Assembly (NCBI RefSeq): GCF_000818175.1
Contig: NZ_JTIY01000002.1
Location: forward strand, 932,117-973,570
Source: Streptomyces sp. AcH 505
GTDB lineage: Bacteria > Actinomycetota > Actinomycetes > Streptomycetales > Streptomycetaceae
DNA length: 41,454 bases
Direction: 5' to 3'
Below the pieces are notes generated by a model, which was given only the letters and a program-made list of their open reading frames with translations, was not told the DNA's origin and did no database searches. A program made the position numbers and the translations under genes. The number at the start of each line of letters is the position of its first letter. The first letter of the stretch is position 1. Shown one piece after another: positions 32,334 through 40,143 of this stretch.

Positions 32334-32684
32334 GCGCGTCACCATAGAGCCGGGCCGTCCCGGCGCGCACCACATATTTGGCCCGGTCCCGAGTACGGCG
32401 CCGCGGACCGGGGGCACGCCGCGTGGACGGCCCCCACCGTTCTGTGGAATGCGCGAGAGAAGTGGTCTCTGGGAAGTCTGTCCCTACGGCGGCGCCGCCA
32501 CATCCACCTGGCGTCTCGAAACGCCCGCGACGAAAGTCGGGGCCGGTGATTCGACTGAGTTCCGTTCGGTCCGCTTCGGTCTGCGCCTCGGTGGTCGTCA
32601 CGTGTGTCCGAACCGTAGCCTGGGGGCAAGAGAAGACGGCTTTTGTACCGAGAGCCACCACGATGCACGAACCCTGGAGACTCC
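32334..32684. other. 351-bp divergent gap between GNAT and luxR genes
   Basis: Holds the two divergent promoters. Apart from TGGAGA just before the luxR start, no operator, hairpin or convincing small ORF stands out. Frames open here are GC-driven and not protein-like. Confidence 0.5.
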
Positions 32685-35624
32685 GTGGACAAGCAGGCGG
32701 ATACCGGGGAGTCGACGGATGCGGGGGAGCCGCTCGTCGGCCGGGACGCCGAATTGGCCCGCCTTTTTCGTGCGGTGGAGTCGGTGTCGGCCGACCCGGT
32801 TGTGCTGCTGATCGGTGACATCGGCACCGGGAAAACCGCGCTGCTCGACCGTGTGGTGCGTCGGGCTGAAGCTGACGGCGCTCGCGTACTGCGCGCGGAG
32901 GGGAGCGAGTCGGAGTCGAGCCTGGCGTTCGCCGCACTTCATCAGTTGCTGCGTCCCGTGTCGGCCGAGGCGGACGGATTGCCGGAGCAGCAACGCGGGG
33001 CGCTCCGGGCCGCCTCCGGCGAGGGCCCGGCCACGTCCGGGCCCGATCTGATGCTGCTCGGAGTGGCTGTTATGAGCCTGCTCTCCGAGCTGGGTGACCA
33101 AGGACCCGTGCTCGTGATCCTTGACGACGCCCAGTGGGTGGACCGCGCGTCGCTGGACGTACTGTCCTTCGCCGCCCGAAGGCTGGAAGGCGAACCGGTC
33201 ACGACGCTGGTCGCGGCCCGCAGCGGCCACGCTCTGCCTGGAGTCGACCGTCACGTGCCGACCCTCACCCTCGGACGGCTCGACGACGCCGCAGCCAACC
33301 GGTTGCTGGATCAGCAGCCGAAGAGTCCCACCGGCCGTACCCGGGCGCGGATCCTTGATCAGGCGGGCGGCAACCCACTGGCACTGGTGGAACTGACGAG
33401 GTCGGCCGTCACGCACAACATGGCCGCGACACTGCCGTCCGCAGGTCCGCTCCCGCTCGCCGATCACCTGGAGCGGATCTTCGCCGCGCGCTTGACGGGA
33501 CTCCCCGAGCGCACGACTCGTCACCTGCTGCTCCTGGCCGCCATGGACAGCGTCGATGCCGCGATCGTCGCATCGGCCGGGCTCGCCCCGGCGGACGACG
33601 GGGTCTGGCTGCCCGCCGAACAGGCCGGGCTGGTCCGGCGCACCGGTCGGGACCTGCGCTTCCGCCACCCGTTGATGCGGTCCGCCGTCTACCACGCCGC
33701 GTCCTTCGACGCCCGGCGCGAGGCTCACCGCTCGCTCGCCGAGCTGCTTCTGGACGAGCCGGACAGGCACGCCTGGCATGTGGCTGCCGCCTCCCCGGGA
33801 CGGGACGCGGCCGTGTCGGCCGAGCTTGAACGGACCGCTGCCCGCGCCCGTCGGCGCGGTGGCCACGCGGCGGCGGCCAAGACCCTCCAGCGCGCCGCGG
33901 AGCTTGCCCCGCGGCGCGAGGACAGCGCCCGGCTGCTGGTCGAAGCCGCCTCGACGGCTGTGTTCACCGGAGACATCGGCTGGGTCGACGAACTGGTCGC
34001 GGCGGCACGCGCGCGCACCGACGACTCCTTCCTGCTCGCGGCAGCCACGGTGCACGCCGGACGGCTGGCGGTCCTGACCACCCGTCACACCGTCGCCTAC
34101 TCCCGACTGACCGAAGCCGCCGAACAGTTGGCAGTCGATCAGCCCGCTGCCGCGCTGGCCCTCGTCTCCGGCGCCGCCGTGGTCTCCTTCTACTCCGGCA
34201 AGGACACCCAGCGGAAGCGCCTCCGGGACATCCTGTCCCGCCTTCCCGAGGATGACCCCCACGGCTCACACGACCCCCACGGCTCGCGCGCGCACTTGCG
34301 CACGTGGGTGCGAGCCGTGTCGGACCCCTTCGACGACCGGGCCGGACTGGTCTCCCTGCTGCCACGACTGTTCGCCGAGGCGGAGGGCCGGCCAGAGCTG
34401 TCCACAACGGTCGGCATCATGGCGTGGCTTCTGGACGAAACGCCGCTGGCCGTCCGTGCCTTCGACGAGGCATTCGACCGCTGGAAGCTGCGGGGAGCAC
34501 TGCCGGACGGGCTGGGCGGCGCGGTTGCCTGGGCCTATGTGGAACGAGGACGCTGGGAAGAGGCCCGCGACGCCTGCGCCCGTATCACCACGATCGGCCA
34601 GGCGGCCGGCCTCGACCACGCGGTTGCCTGTGCGGCCGCTGTCGATGCCGTGGTGCTGGCCTTCCAGGGGGACTCGACTGCCGCCCGGGCCCGGGCTGAG
34701 GACGCGCTCACACTGATCGATCCGCTGGAGAGCCGCTCGGTCTTCGTCTATGCCCGTCGGGCGCTCGGCGCCGCGGCGGCCGCGGAAGGGGCGTACGAGA
34801 GGGCCTACGAGCAACTCCGTATGGTCTTCACGGCGGACGGCGCGCCCGTGCACTACCACGCCTCATACCCGGCCCTCGCCGATCTGGCGGCTGCCGCGGT
34901 ACGTTGCGGCCGTCGCGACGAGGCCACACCGATCGTGGAGCGTGCCGCTCGCGAACTCGCCGACAACGCGTCTCCCCGCCTGAAGGCCCTGATCAGCCGA
35001 GCCCGTGGCTTGCTGGCGGACCCCGAGGCCCCCGAGGCCCCCGAGGCCCCCGCGGACACCGAGGCCCCCGCGGACACCGAGGGTGCCGAGTCGCACTTCC
35101 GGGCGGCCCTGGCGGATCCGGTATTCGAGTACTGGCCCTTCGAACGCGCGCAGAGCCTGCTGGACCTCGCCGAGTGGATGCGTCGTCGTCGGCGTATCGC
35201 GGAGGCACGCGGACCGCTCGCCGAGGCACTGGAAACCTTCCGACGCCTCGGTGCGCGCCCCTGGATCGAGCGCGCGCGGGCCGAATCGCGGGCCGCAGGC
35301 ATCATCGTCACTGATTCGGCTCCCGACGCGCTCGCCGAACTCACCCCACAACAACAGCGGATTGTCAGGCTCGCCGCCGAAGGACTGACCAACCGGGAGA
35401 TCGGCGAAAAGCTCTTTCTCTCCCCGCGCACGGTCGGTTCGCACCTCTACCGCAGTTTCCCCAGACTGGGCATCACCGCCCGTTCCCAGCTGCGGGACCT
35501 CATCAAGGACGGGTTGAGCCGAACTCGTGTCGGATCCGAGTCCGGAGTTGCGCAAGGTCGGCGTGATGTCGAACCCACCGGCCCGCCGAACAGCCCGGGC
35601 TCAGGTGCCTTCGTTGCCCCGTAG
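32685..35624 (+). CDS. Large LuxR-family (LAL/MalT-like) ATP-binding regulator
   Basis: Regulator of 979 aa: N-terminal AAA/STAND ATPase with Walker A GDIGTGKT at about 44-51 and Walker B VLVILDDAQWVD; a long helical, TPR-like middle rich in Ala and Arg; and a LuxR HTH at about 886-942 (LTPQQQRIVRLAAEGLTNRE). LAL proteins in Streptomyces are often cluster-situated activators of secondary metabolism. The GTG at 32685 has GGAGA upstream and is preferred over a TTG at 32643. Two small in-frame repeats (DPHGS twice; EAP/ADT units) lie in the helical part. Its 3' end overlaps the convergent serine-hydrolase gene by 24 bp. Confidence 0.9.
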   Translation: MDKQADTGESTDAGEPLVGRDAELARLFRAVESVSADPVVLLIGDIGTGKTALLDRVVRRAEADGARVLRAEGSESESSLAFAALHQLLRPVSAEADGLPEQQRGALRAASGEGPATSGPDLMLLGVAVMSLLSELGDQGPVLVILDDAQWVDRASLDVLSFAARRLEGEPVTTLVAARSGHALPGVDRHVPTLTLGRLDDAAANRLLDQQPKSPTGRTRARILDQAGGNPLALVELTRSAVTHNMAATLPSAGPLPLADHLERIFAARLTGLPERTTRHLLLLAAMDSVDAAIVASAGLAPADDGVWLPAEQAGLVRRTGRDLRFRHPLMRSAVYHAASFDARREAHRSLAELLLDEPDRHAWHVAAASPGRDAAVSAELERTAARARRRGGHAAAAKTLQRAAELAPRREDSARLLVEAASTAVFTGDIGWVDELVAAARARTDDSFLLAAATVHAGRLAVLTTRHTVAYSRLTEAAEQLAVDQPAAALALVSGAAVVSFYSGKDTQRKRLRDILSRLPEDDPHGSHDPHGSRAHLRTWVRAVSDPFDDRAGLVSLLPRLFAEAEGRPELSTTVGIMAWLLDETPLAVRAFDEAFDRWKLRGALPDGLGGAVAWAYVERGRWEEARDACARITTIGQAAGLDHAVACAAAVDAVVLAFQGDSTAARARAEDALTLIDPLESRSVFVYARRALGAAAAAEGAYERAYEQLRMVFTADGAPVHYHASYPALADLAAAAVRCGRRDEATPIVERAARELADNASPRLKALISRARGLLADPEAPEAPEAPADTEAPADTEGAESHFRAALADPVFEYWPFERAQSLLDLAEWMRRRRRIAEARGPLAEALETFRRLGARPWIERARAESRAAGIIVTDSAPDALAELTPQQQRIVRLAAEGLTNREIGEKLFLSPRTVGSHLYRSFPRLGITARSQLRDLIKDGLSRTRVGSESGVAQGRRDVEPTGPPNSPGSGAFVAP
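35025..35081 (+). repeat. In-frame 9-bp repeats in the luxR gene
   Basis: Units GAGGCCCCC (four times) and GCGGACACC (twice) encode EAP and ADT steps in a loop of the helical domain. All units are multiples of three, so slippage would change length without breaking the frame. Confidence 0.8.
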
Positions 35625-36515
35625 CTCCTCCACCGCGGCGCGCGCCGCCGTGCCGATGACGGCGTCGGCGCGGGGGAGTCTGCTGTCCGCACGGGCTGCC
35701 TGGGTGAAGACGACGGCGGTGTAGACAGCCCCGTCGGGCAGTTCCACCACGCCCGCCTCGTGGCGCATCGTGCCGAAGGTTCCGGTCTTGCCCGAGACGG
35801 TGACGTCGTCGTAGGGGAATCCGGAGGCGAGGCGGTGGGACCACGCCTGGCGGCCCATCGTCTCGCGCATCCAGGCGCAGCTCTCGGCGGAGGCCGCGTC
35901 GTCCGTCCAGATCGCCCGCAGCAGCCTGGCCATGTCGGACGGCGTCGAGGAGGCCTTCGACAGGGGGTTGTAGACCCCGGCGGGCACCGTGGCGTCGTTG
36001 TCGGTGAGGCGTTTCATCGCGGCGCTCAGCGACTCCGTGCCGGTCTCCGAGACCATCCGCTCGAACGTCGTGGCCACACCGCCGAGGATATGGGTGTCCG
36101 GCAGGCCGAGTTCCTGGCACAGCGCGTCGACGGCCGCCGGGCCCACGTGGCGTAGCACCGCGTTCGCCGCCGTGTTGTCGGAGACGCTCATCATGAGGAC
36201 GACCAGGTCGCGCAGGGAGACGGTGATCGGGTCCCGGAGGATGGAGAGGCCGGTCGAGCCGGGCATGCGGTCGTCGGCGCCGAGCGTCACCGGCTGCCGG
36301 GGGTCAAGGCCGCCGGTCTCCGCCAGCCGGCAGAAGGCCGCCATCAGCGGCAGCTTGTAGACCGAGCCGACGGGCACCGGTTCGTCGGGGTCGACCGTCA
36401 CGCAGGCCGTCGGCCGGCGCAGCTCCGCCACGTGCAGCCAGCCGCGTACACCGGCGTCCGCGAACATGCCGCGAATGGCGCGCTGTGCGTCGCTGTCCCG
36501 CCTCGCCGCGCTCAC
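35601..36515 (-). CDS. Class A beta-lactamase-like serine hydrolase without signal peptide
   Basis: Protein of 304 aa. Active-site motifs: Ser51-x-x-Lys54 (SVYK), Ser112-Asp-Asn114 (SDN) and Lys243-Thr-Gly245 (KTG), the three boxes of class A penicillin-recognising enzymes. The omega-loop region between SDN and KTG reads PAGVYNPLSKASSTPSDM and lacks an obvious Glu166 and the ExxLN box needed to deacylate penicillins. No export signal is present at the GTG start, which overlaps the lysR stop (GTGA). It may therefore be a non-lactamase serine hydrolase or an inefficient enzyme. LysR-bla coupling is known in Streptomyces. Confidence 0.8.
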   Translation of the reverse strand: MSAARRDSDAQRAIRGMFADAGVRGWLHVAELRRPTACVTVDPDEPVPVGSVYKLPLMAAFCRLAETGGLDPRQPVTLGADDRMPGSTGLSILRDPITVSLRDLVVLMMSVSDNTAANAVLRHVGPAAVDALCQELGLPDTHILGGVATTFERMVSETGTESLSAAMKRLTDNDATVPAGVYNPLSKASSTPSDMARLLRAIWTDDAASAESCAWMRETMGRQAWSHRLASGFPYDDVTVSGKTGTFGTMRHEAGVVELPDGAVYTAVVFTQAARADSRLPRADAVIGTAARAAVEELRGNEGT

Positions 36516-37087
36516 CGCCCCGCCTGCCGGGCCAGGGCGTCCGCCAGCAGGCGCGCCGTGGACGCCATTCCCTCGGCGTCCGGGCGGCGGGTGTCCCACA
36601 CCACCCGTAGCCGCAGTGGGAGCGGCGGGTCGGTGGAGGGGGTGCGGTCGACGCCCTCGGCCGAGAGCCCGGCGTCGGCCGTGACCAGCACGGCCTGTCC
36701 CGCCGCCACCAGGGCGAGCCCCGCGCGTTCGTCGGGAACCACGACCGTCTCCACCCGGCGCCCGCGGCTGGCGAGGGTGTCGACGAACAGGTCGTAGGCT
36801 GCCGGTGCCTCCTCGCGCGGCCGTACCGCGACAGGCAGCCGTCTGGTGTCCACAGCCGCCGCCTCGGCAGTCGTCGGGGCGGGCGTCAGGCGCCAGGTCG
36901 GAACGAGCACCACCGCGCCGGAGCCGAGCCCCGGAAGCACCGCGGGGTGCCGGATCACCGCAAGGTCGAGCCGTCCTGCGGCGGTCTCGGACAACAGCGT
37001 GGCGGTCGGGGCCGTGGAGACGGTGAGCCGGGTGCGCTCGCCGGCGCGGCCCGGTGCGGCGGCCACGGCCGGGCTGCGGCTGCGCCC
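36512..37087 (-). pseudogene. LysR-type regulator cut at the contig junction (effector domain only)
   Basis: Only the C-terminal effector domain remains, about 185 residues: LTVSTAPTATLLSETAAGRL, LDLAVIRHPAVLPGLG and RLLADALARQAG at the end. The N-terminal winged HTH that every LysR protein has is missing. Upstream the reading frame runs to a TAG at 37115-37117 through sequence no longer Streptomyces-like. The gene is coupled to the serine hydrolase. The loss is best explained by the join near 37,090, not by natural decay, so the intact gene probably exists in the source genome. Confidence 0.8.
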
Positions 37088-37120
37088 TCGAACGCGATCA
37101 AACCGATCAGGCGACTAACA
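37066..37120. other. Junction between Streptomyces-like and alphaproteobacterial DNA
   Basis: Within these bases, lysR coding sequence of Streptomyces type gives way to a moderately GC-rich 5' region of a proteobacterial MFS gene (AACGCGATCAAACCGATC). No transposon ends, tRNA, integrase or attachment-site repeat is seen. The exact break cannot be set closer than about 20-30 bp. Confidence 0.75.
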
Positions 37121-37136
37121 CATCTCGGGACATCTC

Positions 37137-38528
37137 ATGAACTGGTTTGCTCACCCCACGACGCGGTGGGCGACGTTGCTGACGCTTTGTCTGGCCGTCG
37201 TCGTCGCGCAAATCGACACCTTCATCGTCAACCTCGCCGTGCACCCGATCGGCGCATATTTCGACGCCGGTATCGGCGCCCTGCAATGGGTGATCGACAG
37301 CTACAATCTCGCTTATGCGGTCCTGCTGCTGAGCGGTGGACTGCTCGCCGACCTCTATGGTCGTCGCCGGATCTTCATGGTCGGCGCCGCGGTCTTCACG
37401 CTGGCATCGATGCTCTGCGCGCTCGCTCCCTCCGTCGCGATCCTGATTGCCGGCCGTGCGCTTGCCGGGCTCGGCGGTGCACTGCTGATCCCGGCATCGC
37501 TCGCCATCGTCCGGGTGGTGTGGCAGGACCCGGGCGAGCGCGCCCGCGCTTTGGGGATCTGGGGGGCGTGCAACGGCCTGGCTATGACCGTCGGACCTAC
37601 CGCTGGTGGGTTGCTGATCCATGCCTTCGGCTGGCGCAGTGTTTTCTTGATCGTCGTTCCGCTAAGCCTCGCCGCGCTGGGTCTTGCGATCCCAACGCTG
37701 CCGGAATCCTCCTCGCCGCGGGGTCGGCATATCGATGCACCAGCTCAGGTTCTCGGCGCGCTGGCGCTGGGAGGCCTCGCGTTCGCGGCCATCCGCGCGT
37801 CGGTTACGCCGGGTGTGGCGATCGGAGCGGTGATCGTCGCGCTGTTGGCGCTGGCGCTGTTCGTCAAGGTCGAAGCGCGGCAGGGTGCGGCGGCGCTGGT
37901 GCCGCTGGATATTTTTCAGGTCCGCCAGTTCCGCGGTGCGATGACCGCAATGGTGGGGATGACTTTTGGCGGCTACGGCATGCTGTTCGTGTTGCCGCTG
38001 GCCTGGCAGAGCACCGGCGTGCTGGAGACCGTGGGGGCGGGGCTGGCGCTCGTACCAATGGCCGTCATGTTCGCGCTGGTGTCTCCGTTCACGGGAGCGA
38101 TGATCGCAAGATTCGGCGAGCGGCTGCTGGCAAGCGGCGGCGTGGCCGTGATGGGAACGGGTCTGCTGTTGATCGGCTTGAGTACCCGTCACAGCGGTCT
38201 CATCATGGTCGAAGCCGGTCTTGTGCTGACGGGGATTGGCCTCGGAATGGCGCTCGGCCCGCTGACCAGCGCGGCGGTCGGCGCCGTTGCCGCGGCGCGT
38301 TCCGGAACCGTGGCCGCGCTGGTCAGTGTTGCTCGTGTCGCGGGTGCGACATTCGGCGTTGCGGTGCTCGGCTCGGTCTATGTGCTGGCCGGGGCAGGGC
38401 CGCACGGACTGCTCGTCGCGATGGCGGTGGGCGGACTGACGCAGATCGCGTGCGCGGCGGTTGCGGCCGCGACGATGCAGGCCGGACATCACGCGTATGG
38501 GGCAGCGGAGCGGTCGTCGATCGGATGA
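37137..38528 (+). CDS. MFS drug-efflux transporter, DHA2 (EmrB/QacA) type
   Basis: Membrane transporter of 463 aa with about 14 hydrophobic segments. The DHA2 antiporter features are visible: an acidic residue in helix 1 (AQIDTFIVNLA), motif A after helix 2 (GGLLADLYGRRRIF) and a motif C-like stretch (GLAMTVGPTAGG). It exports drugs by proton exchange. ATG with GGGA nearby. Codon use and composition differ from the region before 37 kb. It is convergent with a TetR gene 8 bp away and may be controlled by it, though divergence would be more usual. Confidence 0.9.
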   Translation: MNWFAHPTTRWATLLTLCLAVVVAQIDTFIVNLAVHPIGAYFDAGIGALQWVIDSYNLAYAVLLLSGGLLADLYGRRRIFMVGAAVFTLASMLCALAPSVAILIAGRALAGLGGALLIPASLAIVRVVWQDPGERARALGIWGACNGLAMTVGPTAGGLLIHAFGWRSVFLIVVPLSLAALGLAIPTLPESSSPRGRHIDAPAQVLGALALGGLAFAAIRASVTPGVAIGAVIVALLALALFVKVEARQGAAALVPLDIFQVRQFRGAMTAMVGMTFGGYGMLFVLPLAWQSTGVLETVGAGLALVPMAVMFALVSPFTGAMIARFGERLLASGGVAVMGTGLLLIGLSTRHSGLIMVEAGLVLTGIGLGMALGPLTSAAVGAVAAARSGTVAALVSVARVAGATFGVAVLGSVYVLAGAGPHGLLVAMAVGGLTQIACAAVAAATMQAGHHAYGAAERSSIG

Positions 38529-38536
38529 ACGGGGTC

Positions 38537-39232
38537 CTAGCCGCGTCGCGCGGAATGGTCGCGGCAACCGTTCAGGAAAAGATCGACTGCGCTGACCACA
38601 CGTTCGCGCAGTTCCTTTTCGGATTTCGCGATCTTGCCGCTCAGCACCATGGCGCGGACGGGGCCGTCGACGACCGTGTAGGAGAACTGCTCAGCCAGGA
38701 AACTCGCATCAGCCGGCCGGAGCTGTCCGTCGCGGATGGCATTGGCGAAGACGCTCGCGACCAGCCCGCGCGCATGCAGGGCGTTCTCGTGGTAGGCCTG
38801 AGCCACCTCCGGGAATTGATGCGCTTCGGATGAAATCAGCCGTTCGAGCGCGATGGCCGCTGGCGCGATCGCGTGTTTTGAAAGCTCCAGCCCGAGCCTT
38901 ACCAGGGTCGCCTCGATCGGGTCGTCGCGATTGGATTCCGTGAGGGGCACCAGAAGATTGTTCGTGCCCTTGCGCATGACGGCCGCAAACAAGGCCTCCT
39001 TGGAGGCGAAGCGGGCATAGAAGGTCTGCTTCGAGATCCGTGCCGTGGCCGCGATCAGGTCAACGCTGACCGCCTCGAAGCTGGACTCCAGGAACAACTG
39101 CATCGCGACATCGATGATGTGGTCAGTGATGCGGCCGGCCTGTTCCTTGGTCGGCCGCCCGCTGCTGCGCGGCGCAGCCTTGGCTGGCCTGACCTTCGCC
39201 GACGGCCTGGCAGTCGTTTTGGCAGCAGTCAT
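38537..39232 (-). CDS. TetR/AcrR-family regulator with basic N-terminus
   Basis: Regulator of 231 aa. A lysine/alanine-rich tail of about 28 residues, common in Bradyrhizobium-type proteins, precedes the HTH (about 50-85: VSVDLIAATARISKQTFYARFASKEALF). The C-terminal domain resembles AcrR-type C-terminal domains (AIALERLISSEAHQFPEVAQ). Three 19-bp repeats lie directly upstream of its start and are likely operators. It is tail to tail with the MFS gene. Confidence 0.9.
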   Translation of the reverse strand: MTAAKTTARPSAKVRPAKAAPRSSGRPTKEQAGRITDHIIDVAMQLFLESSFEAVSVDLIAATARISKQTFYARFASKEALFAAVMRKGTNNLLVPLTESNRDDPIEATLVRLGLELSKHAIAPAAIALERLISSEAHQFPEVAQAYHENALHARGLVASVFANAIRDGQLRPADASFLAEQFSYTVVDGPVRAMVLSGKIAKSEKELRERVVSAVDLFLNGCRDHSARRG

Positions 39233-39246
39233 CCGTGTGGTCTCTC

Positions 39247-39303
39247 CAAATCATCCTCGCAGCTACAAATCATCTTTGCGCCTTCAAGTCATCTTTGCGG
39301 AGC
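39247..39303 (-). repeat. Three 19-bp tandem repeats before the alphaproteobacterial tetR
   Basis: Units at 39247, 39266 and 39285, consensus CAARTCATCYTYGCR plus four variable bases, follow without gaps. They end 15 bp before the tetR start, where repeated operators would sit. The rest of the 232-bp gap 39233-39464 has an AT-rich stretch near 39,375-39,410, probably the promoter of the DUF2147 gene. Confidence 0.75.
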
Positions 39304-39464
39304 TCATGCGGCGCGATGGCCCGCATCGCAATCGTTCGATTTCCCCGCATATCCGCTTGCGCCGGGGCACGGTAGTGTATAAATAGTACGATATAGTTTG
39401 ATTAATAGCGAGCGCGGCGCATGAGCCGCGCGCGGCAGCTTCTGCATGCCCCGAGGAACTGGAG

Positions 39465-40055
39465 ATGACGCAGATGACATCGATAATGCGAAATACCGTG
39501 TGCGTGGCGAGCTTGCTGGCTCTCGTCACATCAGGCCTTGCCTCAGGTAATGCCGATCCCAGCGGCACGTGGCTGACTGAAGACGGCCGCGCCCGCATCC
39601 GCGTCGAACGTTGCGGATCAGCGCTGGAGCAAGTCTGCGGCTATATCGTCTGGATGAAGGATCCTTTCGATGCCAACCGGCAACCGCTCAAGGACCAGAA
39701 CAATCCGGATCGCGCGAAGCGGTCGCGCCCCGTGCTGGGGCACCAGCTCATTCTCGGCCTGGCGCCGAACCCGAAGGGTTATTTCGCCGGCCAGATCTAT
39801 GACGCGGAGAGCGGCAAGTCGTATGAGATCTCGCTGTGGCGCGAGAGCGCGGACCGGCTGAAGGTCAAGGGCTGCATGCTGTCGGTGTTCTGCCTGTCGC
39901 AGACCTGGACACAGACCATTGATGTCCTGTCCGGGCAACTCGTGGGCATGACGGGCGACCCGACCGGCCCCCGGGCAGACAACGAGTGGGTGCAGGTTTC
40001 GCAGGTGAAGTCGCCTCAGCCAAAGCCGCCGACCATAGCGCGCGCGAGCCGATAG
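39465..40055 (+). CDS. DUF2147-family exported protein
   Basis: Protein of 196 aa with an N-terminal signal (NTVCVASLLALVTSGLASG) and the DUF2147 pattern: SGTWLTEDGRARIRVERCG, VCGYIVWMKDP, GQIYDAESGKSYEISLW, LKVKGCMLSVFCLSQTW. The paired cysteines could form disulfides in the periplasm. GAGGA lies seven bases before the first ATG; internal ATGs at 39474 and 39486 would still keep the signal. Function unknown. Next to selO in the usual alphaproteobacterial style. Confidence 0.88.
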   Translation: MTQMTSIMRNTVCVASLLALVTSGLASGNADPSGTWLTEDGRARIRVERCGSALEQVCGYIVWMKDPFDANRQPLKDQNNPDRAKRSRPVLGHQLILGLAPNPKGYFAGQIYDAESGKSYEISLWRESADRLKVKGCMLSVFCLSQTWTQTIDVLSGQLVGMTGDPTGPRADNEWVQVSQVKSPQPKPPTIARASR

Positions 40056-40143
40056 CTGCTGCGGAGCCGATCCGGTCCGTGCGATGTCGGGACGGCTCCC
40101 CCGCAAACGCTGCAGATGGTGCTCGGTTCGAGACACTCCGAGC

